This document shows, in pieces, positions 40,405 through 51,321 of a stretch of 64,000 bases of DNA. The DNA is taken from positions 806,001 through 870,000 of the forward strand of contig NC_058153.1 in assembly GCF_011075055.1 (NCBI RefSeq). Reading direction: 5' to 3'. The notes beneath the pieces were generated by a model. That model worked only from the letters and a program-made list of their open reading frames with translations, was not told the origin of the DNA and made no database searches. The stretch's first letter is position 1. Every line of letters starts with the position of its first letter. The stretch comes from Mangifera indica (taxonomy: Eukaryota > Streptophyta > Magnoliopsida > Sapindales > Anacardiaceae). The translations under genes were made by a program, and so were the position numbers.

Positions 40405-42664
40405 ACCAGTCCTGCAATGTTTGTGTCTACAGCTCGTGTTTTTGGCTTTGTGTTGAGGTGGAAGGGGAAAGTACAGATATACCAGGCTTTAGTCGTTATA
40501 TACAATACAACCGACTACCCATGCGTGGCAATGTCTTTTGGCTCTAGGCCGATTTAAGTAAACTGGAATTAAAGATAATAAAAAGGCTCTTATTGAAGCA
40601 CATAATTTATTTATACCAGGTATTTTAAATTTAAACCCGTTGCACTTATTTTTCGATGCATAAGATATGAAAAAAACGCGTCATCTCTTAACATCTTCAC
40701 TACACTCCACAGTCCTCCGATACACAAAAGTCTAGGCAAACAAACCTAAAAAGTTGAAACTTTAAACATAAAATCAACAGATTTTGCATTTATCGGAAAT
40801 GATAATTCAGTATCGGAAAAATCATGTTGTCTTTTAAAAAATGAACATAAACCTTTTAATCATGTCATCAAGTTATATAGACCGAAATACGCACAAACAA
40901 TTAATCATAAATACAGTAGCAGTGAAAATAATTAAATGTAACTAGAAATGCATAATTCAGAGTTCAGTAACCACAGAAAATGAAAGTTTCAGAAAAGATA
41001 ATAACATATATTGAAGATTGCATTTTAACCAGAAAGGATGAGGCGAAATCAGTCCCATACTCTCAGTTGGGAGATAGCTCACACTTTGTTCCATAGCTCA
41101 TTAGACCGTCATGGATGGTCTATCTCAATCATCACAGGTTATCAATATAAATCCATTCAAATTCCATATGATGCCTAAGTTAACCCTGAGTGTTATCACT
41201 TTTTCCTTCTCATTCTGTGTCCACTCCACATGAAATAACCCTGCATACAGCTATAGAGTGCGCAAACTCACTGTTAAAGCACTGCAGAGACTCCGGAGCT
41301 TGATATATTAGCCAAGTGAGTTTCAAGCTTGCCCTGTAATATATAAAATACAATGAAATTACTGCTCAACAAGAAAAATTTGAGAATGAGAAAACGTAAG
41401 AACATTTTGCAAGTCAGAAAACAAACAATTAAGAATGAATCTTCCCAACAACAATCCCAGGACTTACGTGGTCAAGTTTTGCTTGGTCAATTGGTACCTT
41501 AAATTCTTGTATGTGTTAAGAGGCCTTGCATGCCGTGTCTGCTTCCAAGATCTTGATCAACATTAATAACTAATACTAGATAAAAACACAGAAACACTGG
41601 TGGGAAAAATAGTTAAGCCTTTTAATGCAAATAACATTAGACAAACAACCAGCACATGAAGAACCATTGGCTAACCACCATTCTTAAACTCTGGACAGGA
41701 ACACTCAAGTGTGGTTCAGAAAAATGCTAAAACAGTTTTGATCTAATACAATACAAACAGATAAAGAATACTATGACAAAACAATCATCACATGCTTACA
41801 CCAAATAACCCAGAAGCCAATGCTGTAACTAATCAATGATCAACCATATTTAAGTACATTAACTTTCTCCATGAAGACACTCACCCCTACGCAATTATAA
41901 TTCTTTGGAAGAAAAATGACCTTCAGCAAAAACTATATTGAGAAGGAAAATGCACAGGTCAAAAGATCTGCACTTAGGAGAGAAGGGGGATTGAGTGGAT
42001 GAGACTCATCAATAGCATGTTTGTGCAATTAAAACGAGAGTTCCATTTATTCAGGCAGATCATGCACCAAAAACATCATGTAAACTTTGGGTTTATGCAG
42101 ATATATGCATAAAATTATAGCATTAGAAATTGATAATAATAAGCCATTACAAACTGTTGCTTCAGTGTATACAAAATAGATGGCATTCTCTCTGTCTTGA
42201 AGGTCAAATTGAGATGTCCCAGGACCAAGCCCGAAAACAAGGGAAAAAGAAATGACTACAGACTGGATGATTGCAGTGACTAGAACACACTGCAAATCAT
42301 TCTTGCAGGTTCACTATTAACAATGAAAGACCTGTGCACATGCCTTCAATCAAGTAATTATTGTCCAAAAATATACAATTATATAAAATTACCGATCCAA
42401 ACGGCCATGAGATATCTAGCATGAGCTCATAAGCATTTTCAACACAATTGAAAGACAGTGCACAGGTGATTGTTGTAGATGCTACATGATGGTGACGATA
42501 AAGTATAAATTTTGCATACATCAACTCCCATTGTGGTGATGAGTCAACTTGGCTACAGCAGAACTTAGCTTCACAAAAGGGGTAATGGATGGTGAGTGCT
42601 GTTTGCAGTTGTGCATGTGCACAAACAGACAAGATGTGTGGCATTCCAACAAAAGTTTGGTGGT
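40405..42664. other. Region between convergent SHH1 and MLK3 3' ends
   Basis: 2.26 kb between two stop codons that face each other. The first ~200 bases are probably the SHH1 3' UTR. The rest is only moderately AT-rich, without MITE structure. Short minus-strand frames (42047-42295, 42297-42719) have no family features. A long or spliced MLK3 3' UTR is one possibility. No gene assigned. Confidence 0.5.
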
Positions 42665-45600
42665 TCATGAAACAGTTTGACCATAGCAAACAGATGCAAT
42701 ATAAAGATTCTTTGCCCATTTCTCCTGCAAAAAAGCCATGCGTGAATGGTTATGCTTCTAGAAAGAAATTTTGAGAATTTAAGAAAGCAAATAGATATAG
42801 AAAGCAGCTCAATAAAAATATGGAAAGTAAACAGTAAATTTGTATGATCTACCTTAACATGAGTACTAGGAAAAGCAGAAGTCCGCAAAGTCTCTTGAGT
42901 TTCATCAGCTGGCTTTCGTCTTGGAACACTGAGAACAAAAGCAGCCTGGTCCCAAGTTGCTGCAGTTGATGTGATACGGTAACCACTATCCCACCTCCGA
43001 TGAATACCTTCACTAGGATACAGAAAATCTAGCTCCACAACCTGCAGTTGAGAGGAGGAGAATGTTATATTAGACATATTTCTAGCCACCAGAATGCATT
43101 CAGTTTGAGAGGACAGTTGCAAATCCCAAAATAGACCTGGTCAGAAAATCCAGCACCACGAGACATAACAATTGCCCATCTACTTCCAGCTGTGGCCATT
43201 GCAGTGACATAAAAACCCTCCCTCCATTTTTTATTTATCCACTTAAATGGAAACGAATCACTGACTTTGTAGGATTGCTGCAAATACTGAGTCCCTATAC
43301 AAAAGGGAAAAATAAAATCTGTAGAATCAAAAAAATTTTGAATCACATTAACAGCACCAATAGCGAAACTAACCTTTTGACATTACAACCAATGAGCTAC
43401 CATTATTAGCTCCTGCTATTGCACTGATGTAGTAATTTTTCTCCCATTGTTCCATAATCCATTCCTTCAAAATATGTAAAGATTAACATGGTTAATTTGT
43501 TAAGTAAACATAACAAAATAGCATTTTAATGGAACACAATTATAGCCACCCTCACTGCTTGGTAAATTGCAAGATGTGATACACATCACTAAAGATTGAA
43601 AATTACTAGAATTTATATGGAATAAAAGAAACCTTGTGAAGGAAGTAGGGTGAGAGTTCATAAACTTGAGCACTAAAGCCAGTGCCTGCATCCATAATTA
43701 ACGCCCACAGATTTGAACATGAAGCCACGCTACTGATAAATAGCCCATCTTCATTTCCTTTGTCAATATGTTGGGAGAGCCTCCCATCAGCCACGTTATA
43801 GTGATATCTGCAAAAGGCAAGGTGGGGCAATCATCAGATTTCTTGACCCTTCTATCACTAACTTGAAGAGCTTGGGAGTTGATTTAAGTAAATACCTTTG
43901 TTTCATAGGCCGACGAGCATTATAAACACTAATCCATTGAGTTGCAGGCATCCCCATGCGAACCTTCTTCTTTGGCTGTTCATCTTCTTCATCCTCCATT
44001 GTCAATCGTCCTCTCTTATGTCCTACCTGATATATAAGCTTCACAGCACAAATATATACATCAACTGGATTCCAAATCAGAATAGCAAAGAAAAAATATT
44101 TGTAGAAAATATAAAACAAACAGCCAATTAGTCAGAGAAAGACAGATGCAAGGGCATCACACTACCTTCTGTGCACCATCAGTGTTAATTGGCCTAATAT
44201 CTGGATTTGGACCAACAATTCCATCGAAAAGGGAGATATATTTCGCATAATTGGGTTCCTCATCAAACTTCAAATTAACCACATACTCAACAAACTGCCG
44301 AAAAGGCTGAGGGCAAAAGCAACACAAGGTTTCTGGGGAAGTAGCCATCTTCTTCTTGCATACAAGGAATCCTTTATTTTCCCCCTAAAGAAAACACTTT
44401 CATGGAGTGATAAAAATTAATCAAAGCATATCACCAATAATTTGAAAAGTGCAAACCTGATATCCTTGCCAAGGAAGTCGGCCACGAAGAAGAAAAATGA
44501 GTGTGTATGCAAGAGACTCTAGGTCATCTCTCCTGCTGCCAGTTCTACCAAGATGAGCATGCACACTAGCATAGCGCACTGTTCCTCTGCACCAGTGAAT
44601 CATGGTTATTAAAACAACATTTAAGAAAACGAAGCTGTAACCGTTATAAATAAACAAATTTAATTTCACCTGAAAACATCTGGGCGTTGGTCATATTCAA
44701 CATGTTGGCCAGTTGAACTATCTCGCCACCTGGTAGCTGTAACATAACACAAATGACAAGATGCTAAAATGTTAGGTGTACAACTGCAACACAACACAGA
44801 CAACAAGATGATGCATTATTAATTTTGACCATTCTGCACAAAGAAGACAGTATACGCTACAGCTTACCTAGCCCAAGGTCAACAAGAAAAAGCTTTTTCT
44901 CGGCAGGAGTTCCCGGAGGACCAAGCAAAAAATTCTCAGGTTTTACATCCCCATGCACATATCTGCTAAAGATGGAAACACTAGTATCATATTCATTGCA
45001 CCAATACACAGCAACGATAGGTAGTAAAAGAATGGATCTTTATTGATTAAAATTGGCACTTAATAAATAAATTGAAAGAAACATTAAAAACTAAAGAGTA
45101 TCACCCTCTAGAGTGCATCTTCTCCAGAATGGAAATTGCTTCAATAGCAATACATGCAACCATTTCAATTGACATCCTGAATAGAAAGACAAAAGAAAAC
45201 ATTTGATAAGGATTAAGTCTCCCATTCAGTGAATAGTTTTGGATTAAATAACATTTTGTTATCGGTTTAAAAAATAACTTACGTATGTGAATTGTTATTC
45301 CAAACATCCCATAAACTAGGTCCAAGCATATCCATAACCTGTATGCAATATCAGATGATAGTACAAAATCATTCTATGTGCAGAAAAACAAAATAAAAAA
45401 TAAAGCCTCTTGGTCTCATAATAGGAAGGGATTAAAGCAAGAAAATACCATGACATAGTAGTCGCCTTGCCGGCCCTTGAAATGAACTCGTGGCACGCCA
45501 TGAGTGCCACCAAGTGCACTGTTTAAACAGCAGAAAAAGTGAAAGTTTTTCCTCACATATAACTTTTACAACAAGAACACAATACATGGAAAGAATAGGA

Positions 45601-46659
45601 AACAAGATAAAACAGAAGCCTCACTTGTAAACTTGCCACTCGTAAGGCGGTCCATAATTACACCCTTTACTACTTCTATGCTCAAATTTTAAGGCTACCT
45701 AGAAATTCACATAGAAAGAGTAAGTGCTTTACTATTGTAATTTAAGACAACAAAAGGAAAGCAATATTTGCAATCATATCATACCTCTAAAGCTCCTGGG
45801 CCAGTTCTTTCATTTGTTGGACTAATCCGCCGACCAACATAAACTTGTCCAAAGCCTCCTTTCCCCAGTTTTCTTTCTATTCTGTACATTGGGGAACCAC
45901 CAACCTGAACCTGTTCTCGTGAATTAAAGTATTAGAATACCATAATGACATCAAAATCTTTTCAGTTCTCAATAATTCCTCATTGCTATGACTTATCTTC
46001 ACACTGCATTTTTACTTATCAGCACACAAATAATTGAAAAAAATGGTAGTCATAAATTTAAATAACATGCCTTATTCGTTAATATTAAATACTGCTAAAA
46101 TTCTCAAGCAACAGAAAACACGACTAAAACAAAAAGAAAATGAAATTCGTGCATTTCTACCAATTTCACAACATTTCTTACCAACTATTCAAATAAGATT
46201 AGCAAAAAAGTTTTAAAATAGGGTGAAATTTTTAACCTTCTCGGGAAGAGGAGCTGTGCTTCCTTCATCCTCAGCTCCGGCACCCTTATCTGCGCTACGG
46301 CCACCGCTGTCGTACTCACCCATCTTTTTCTCTGCAACTTGTTCTAGCAAAACCCTAGCCTCTTCGTTATCCTTCAACGGCGCTGTTTCCTGAACGTTCA
46401 CAATATTATTATTATCACCCTTCTTGTCATCAACAGCGACGATCGTGCTGCGTTTCGTCTTATTTTGTCCGTCTCTCCTTTGCTGTCGAGTTCGAACAGT
46501 CAGCTTCTTCCTGTTATTATTATTATTATTAATGTTATCGTCAATATTATTATCGGAGTGAGGTTGGTGTTGGCTTGGAGCTACAGGTTCCGGATTTGGG
46601 TTCGGGTTTCGGTTTACAGAGGCCCGATATCTGCGAGCTCTGCTGCGCAGTTCAGGCAT
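42665..46659 (-). CDS. MLK3: MUT9-like kinase / photoregulatory protein kinase (casein kinase 1-related)
   Basis: Sixteen exons on the minus strand: 46237-46659, 45785-45910, 45625-45698, 45449-45518, 45283-45338, 45105-45176, 44868-44962, 44670-44736, 44457-44586, 44166-44384, 43896-44026, 43633-43807, 43374-43464, 43137-43294, 42853-43041, 42665-42724; 711 residues. The start at [10 protein letters not shown] follows the family; in-frame Met codons exist at 46662 and 46677. The variable N-terminus has an Asn run coded by (ATT/AAT)n. Kinase motifs: GKGGFG at 157-162, Lys187, HGDVKPEN at 277-284 and DLGLA at 302-306. HGD and DLG in place of HRD and DFG are usual for this CK1-like family. The conserved C-terminal module ends [19 protein letters not shown]. 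These nuclear kinases phosphorylate cryptochromes, PIFs and histone H3. The choice of MLK3/PPK4 rests on recalled synteny with At2g25760. Confidence 0.93.
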
Positions 46660-48639
46660 CATACGGATGTAGTTCATCCATGAAGGAGAAGATTCACGAA
46701 ACTTCTAGAATCATTGTCCGGACTCGATTCACTGATCAGAAAGATGACGACGACGTTGATGTGTTTGCTTTACGGAGATCAAAATGAGAATGGAGGGAGA
46801 AAATTAGGTTTTGGAGAGTGAAAATTTTGGAGATCTATGGAGGGAAATAAAAAGATTGGGATTCTATTTGCCTACACAGACAGACGCGATGAAAGAGAAG
46901 CTCTTCTATTGTTGATTTTTTAATTTTATTTTTGAATTAACAAAATTTTGTTTGATTTTTAGCTTTATGACTATTATTATTTGTTGATAATTATGAAATT
47001 ATCATAATAATTATAAAATATTTAGATTAGAACCAGATTGACTCTTGCCCCTATCTAAATCCAACTCAAATAATTTTAAATCGAATTATGATTTGGGTAT
47101 GATAATTCAATTCGAGTTTAAGTAATTTGTTTCTTTGATAATATTATTTCCTTTAATGATACAATTCAGATCAAATTTAGATTGATCTTTATTAAAATAC
47201 GATTTAATTTAATTCGATTCGAATTTATTTATCTCACTTAATGCAAATTCCAATATGTGGATAGAATTTAGAATGTATGTAGTAGGTTTTGGATTTTGGT
47301 TATTTAGGAGGTTATGGCCAATAACAAGTTGACATGTCATCAGAAATGAACACAACTTTCTTTGGTATCCTCCGCCCAAAAAACAAAATTATAAATTCAT
47401 AAAGATGCATGTGAAGGGGACACAGCTGACCTTCCAACTTCTAGTATTCCTAGCAATGTTTGTGACTTCGAGTCGGATGTGATCCCTACTACTTAAAATA
47501 GGCTTGTAAATTAGATTAAATAAATTAATTTTAAATTAAATTTAAATTTAAATATTTAAATTTAAGTTTTATTCCATCAAATAAAATCAAGTTAGTTTTT
47601 ATATGAGCCCGAAACTCAATTTTATAAAAATATCAAATTTAAGTTAAAAATTAATTCTTTAATTTTGATCTAATCTTTAATTAACATTTATTTGAATTCG
47701 GTTTGAATCGATTTCTGTCATAACTTTGATTAGCAATAATCTTTTGTTTATTAAATTGTTATAAAGTTTACAATTATGGTTTCACATTCTTTTGTGTTAT
47801 ATTGCAAAAGAAATTAGATGGTGTATGGCCTATTAAAGCAACGTTAAAAAACTAACTATTTGCATGTGGCTGTTTTTCTAATCTGTAGGTAGGTTTGCTA
47901 AGAAAAATTAAACGGGTATCATCAAAAAGTTTAATTATTTTATTATTTTTATTCAGTTATAATAATATTTAACTTCTCAAACAATATCGTTTTAATATAG
48001 TTTAATTGACTTCTTATTCTATATTAATCTTCTTTACCTTCTTAAATGACGTTATTTTTTAACATTTTTAATATTCATCTTATTTATTACAACGGTAACA
48101 ATAATAAGGTTAAGTCAATATGGCATTTATAGATTTAAAAATTGAATTATAAATTTTTAAATATATAAAAAAGTTAAATTAGTATATTTAAAATAGTATC
48201 AAAGTATATTAAATTTATTTAAGTACTTAAAATTATATGTACATAAAAATGCTTAAAAATAAATACAGAATAGGTGAAAATGCTTTCCAATATTTGCTTT
48301 GTCGTTCATCAAATTGTTGAAGACGGGCCTGTTGCTTTTTCTTAAAGTGAAATATGGATTGATTTCATTTTGTAACCTAACCCAATTGTCCAACTAAAGC
48401 AGCCCAATCCATCATCTTAACCCAAACTTTTGTGTATGGGCTTTAGCAGAGCGAGGAGTAGCACAATCTAAACAATCCCCTACTGGCTTATTCTAATACA
48501 TCCTCCGCCACACATTAATTATTCTTTTAAATCAAGTTGCGTGCATTAACAATTTCCATTGGTGATTATGAAATAAAGGGAAAATATCATATTTTTATAT
48601 TATTTGATAAATCAAATAATATAATATTAATATTTCTAA

Positions 48640-48797
48640 AATAAAAAAATTATGTGTACACAGTTTTAAATATATAATTATGCATATAATTAATGTTTTA
48701 TTATGTGATTAAGTAATTTTAAATTAATAATAAAATAATACACAATCATATGATGACACATTAACTGTATACTTAAAAATGTGTACACATAGCATTA
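48640..48797. mobile_element. Palindromic MITE, family P, copy 2
   Basis: The left part has tatgtgtacacagttttaaa. The right part, reverse complemented, has ctatgtgtacacattttta. The interior has atcatatgatgacacatta, shared with the copy at 19479. The two halves are imperfect inverted repeats. It abuts another element starting at 48806. Ends are approximate. Confidence 0.6.
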
Positions 48798-48805
48798 CTC
48801 TTATC

Positions 48806-49383
48806 CAATGTTTTTAAAACAGGACCAGTAATAAAATCGATTGTCTCATCGATTCATGATTCGATCAATTTGATCGATTCAATCAGGGAATCAACCGGTT
48901 CAATTTATTATTAAATTATAATAAATAAATTTTGCTTAAAAATTTATAAAAAAATAAAATCAATCAAGATACTCACATTTATGTGGATTAGAATATATTC
49001 TTGTTAAGAAGAAACAATTATTTATTTAATTTCAATAAAACAATTAAAATAAAAAAAATTTCAATCTCATGATATAGAAAAAAAATATAATTCTATAAAT
49101 TATTGTTTATAGAAGACATTTCAATAGATATAAAATATTTTTTTCTTTTTTATTTTATTTTTTAACTTATGTCTCTTTACAAACCTTTAGAAATTTATCC
49201 AATCTAATAAAAAATAATTAAATTACTCAAAAATAATTAAAATTTCAAAAAATATTCAAAATTTTGGTCAAACCAAATTTTTACCTTTGACCGGTTCAAT
49301 TAAAAAACTGTTTTTTATATTAACCAGACCAGACTTAGAACTGGTTTCCAGTTGAACAAGTCGATTCGGTTTTAAAATCATTG
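48806..49383. mobile_element. Non-autonomous DNA transposon with CAATGTTTTTAAAAC ends
   Basis: 578 bp. The left end caatgtttttaaaacaggac and the right end, reverse complemented, caatgattttaaaaccgaat are inverted repeats, and aaccggttcaat / gaccggttcaat motifs lie inside on opposite orientations. The 8-base flanks ctcttatc (48798-48805) and ctctcacc (49384-49391) agree at six positions, so a hAT-like origin is likely. The AT-rich interior has no coding capacity. Confidence 0.6.
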
Positions 49384-49439
49384 CTCTCACCAGAATAATT
49401 TCATATTCTTTAAACCAAATACAATCTAATAATAATAAC

Positions 49440-49567
49440 AATAAAATTATACGTATATATTTTTTATACATAATTTTAAAATATATATGATGTATCATCG
49501 TATAATTGAATTATTTTAAAATTAAAATAAATAATATTCAATTATATAATAACATTTTATTATGTAC

Positions 49568-49570
<3 letters not shown>
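49440..49570. mobile_element. Palindromic MITE, family P, copy 3 (decayed)
   Basis: It shares the layout aaaattat-acgtatat ... gatgtatcatcgtataattgaa ... attcaattatataataaca ... tatgtacgtg with the copy at 49735. Its right end runs into a (TA)n tract. Ends approximate. Confidence 0.5.

Positions 49571-49618
<48 letters not shown>
49571..49618. repeat. (TA)n microsatellite
   Basis: About 48 bases of uninterrupted TA dinucleotides. Confidence 0.95.
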
Positions 49619-49621
<3 letters not shown>

Positions 49622-49734
49622 ATAAATGGACCCATAGAGTAATTACCAGAATATGGATGCATTAAATAGAAGGCATACATGATATAGCTTCGTTCACCTA
49701 AAATAGGAATGCAATAAAACACAATATTATTTTA

Positions 49735-49895
49735 ATCAATAAAATTATATGTACGTAATTTAAATATATAGATGATATATCATTATATGATTGAATATTT
49801 TGAATTAAAGATAAAATAATATTCAATCATATGATAATATATTATCTGTATATCTAAATTATGTATTAAAAATATATACATATAATATTATTCTA
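49735..49895. mobile_element. Palindromic MITE, family P, copy 4
   Basis: Imperfect palindrome. The left arm has atatatcattatatgattga and the right arm, reverse complemented, has tattatcatatgattga, with attatatgta/attatatgtata near both ends. Same central catatgat motif as the copies at 19479 and 48640. Confidence 0.65.
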
Positions 49896-50705
49896 TTTTA
49901 ATATCTCCTCACTCCTCACATTAGAATGAATGATTTGTTACGTTACTAATACGTGATAACACGGTATTTTTATCCCTAACACAAAGTTTATTAGAATTTT
50001 TATGGTTTCTATTACAACTAAAAATTCTAAAGCATTCTTAAACCGTTGATATAAAAGAAGATGCCAATTCCAACTATAACTAAATTAAACCCGAACGATC
50101 TTAATGTCTCTGTATGTTTTCCATTATCTATCACCATGAAGTAAATATGAGCGCATTAAAGTTTTTCTGAAGTGCTGGTTATCGCAGTGCCACCGAAAGT
50201 TAGAATTAACAAAAAGAGGCCGCACTTTTTCCTGCTTTTCTACAGGAAACATGTGAATAAACGCCTCTCTCTATATATATATAAAAAAAAAATCTGATGA
50301 CTCACAGGGTTGAATCGGTATCTTGTGATCTTTGTATATATGATATCGACCTGTCTGTTGTTTCAGGAAAAGGTTAATCGAAAACCGGCGTCTTCATATT
50401 CGTTAATCTGTTTTCCAATGGAAAAAATATGGGAACCCTATTAACTACCGAATTTATGCGGTTGCAATAGTCCATCTCGTGAATGTTGATATGATATCTT
50501 CAAATATACTTAATTCATTAATTTTATAATGTGGGCCATGGGTAAAAAATGGTTTTGTTTTCAATAAAGAACAAAAATCTTCCAATATATTCATGAAAAG
50601 TCTAGCTTTTCCGGGACCTCCCTGGCTCATACGTTAATGGCTGACGTGCTACTTCTCCTAGTCCACATATTTTTCCTCAGGCTTCTAGAGAAAACAGAAA
50701 GCCTG

Positions 50706-50713
50706 TATAAATT
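50706..50713 (+). promoter_or_regulatory. TATA box of the DUF1677 gene
   Basis: TATAAATT, about 58 bases before the ATG at 50764. With a transcription start about 25-35 bases downstream (around 50735-50745), the in-frame ATG at 50719 would lie upstream of the transcript. This supports 50764 as the true start. Confidence 0.55.
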
Positions 50714-50763
50714 AATCAATGCAGCATACAAACTTCTACCCTTCAGTGAAAATCAGATCCTCC

Positions 50764-51321
50764 ATGGCACCAATAAGCGGGGAAACCATTGGCTCAAACC
50801 CTAACAATCCCAACAAAGCAGCCCACTGCAAGCCCCGGCTTCCAATAGAAAATCTCCAGAGAACAATCTCCGATATCTCATTTGAGCTGACCAAAGTAGC
50901 CATTGACACAGACTCTCTTCCGGGCATTACGGAGGTGGAGGAAGCCACGTGTGAGTGCTGTGGCATGTGTGAAGAGTGCACAGCCGAGTACGTGAATCAA
51001 GTGCGAGAAAAGTTTTCAGGAAAAATGTTATGTGGGTTGTGTTCAGAGGCTGTGAACGGGGAGATGGAGAAGAACGGAGGGAGAAGAGAAGAGGCTTTGA
51101 ACAATCACATGAGCGCCTGTGTGAGGTTTAACAGATTTGGGAGGGCAAATCCGGTGCTGTTCCAAGCTGAGGCGATGAGAGAGATGTTGAGGCGTTCAAA
51201 GATCAGGGCTAAGTCTATGAGCCCTAGGGAGAAGGGTGGCCAGAAAAAAGGAGCCATTGCAAGGAGCTCCAGTTGTATATCGACAATCACGAAGGACTGG
51301 TCAATTCAGATGCCGAAATAG
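50764..51321 (+). CDS. DUF1677 family protein
   Basis: Single-exon gene. The chosen start (tccATGGCACC, good context) gives 185 residues; the upstream ATG at 50719 would give 200 but lies next to the TATA box. The DUF1677 core is Cys-rich: CECCGMCEECTAEYV, then VREKFSGKMLCGLCSEAV, which resembles a zinc-binding fold. The tail is basic and Ser-rich. Function is not known; the family is plant-specific and small. Arabidopsis members include At2g25780 and At5g25840, neighbours of the relatives of other genes in this window. No membrane segment or signal peptide. Confidence 0.88.
   Translation: MAPISGETIGSNPNNPNKAAHCKPRLPIENLQRTISDISFELTKVAIDTDSLPGITEVEEATCECCGMCEECTAEYVNQVREKFSGKMLCGLCSEAVNGEMEKNGGRREEALNNHMSACVRFNRFGRANPVLFQAEAMREMLRRSKIRAKSMSPREKGGQKKGAIARSSSCISTITKDWSIQMPK

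Larger units (their letters stand above)
46660..50763. other. Intergenic, AT-rich, MITE-dense
   Basis: About 4.1 kb. The first ~250 bases are the MLK3 promoter and 5' UTR. The rest is AT-rich, with at least four small transposon copies and a (TA)n tract annotated separately. About 50150-50700 has mixed composition and leads into the DUF1677 promoter. No open frame with family features. Confidence 0.6.

Noticed and set aside
40308..40547. Open frame overlapping the SHH1 last exon (possible C-terminal extension)
   Set aside because: The spliced frame ends at TAG 40402-40404 after RRLCTRP, matching the family C-terminus. The longer frame is out of phase with exon 8.
50719..50763. Upstream start of the DUF1677 gene at 50719
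   Set aside because: A TATA box ends only six bases before it, so the transcript should begin downstream. The ATG at 50764 also has the better context.
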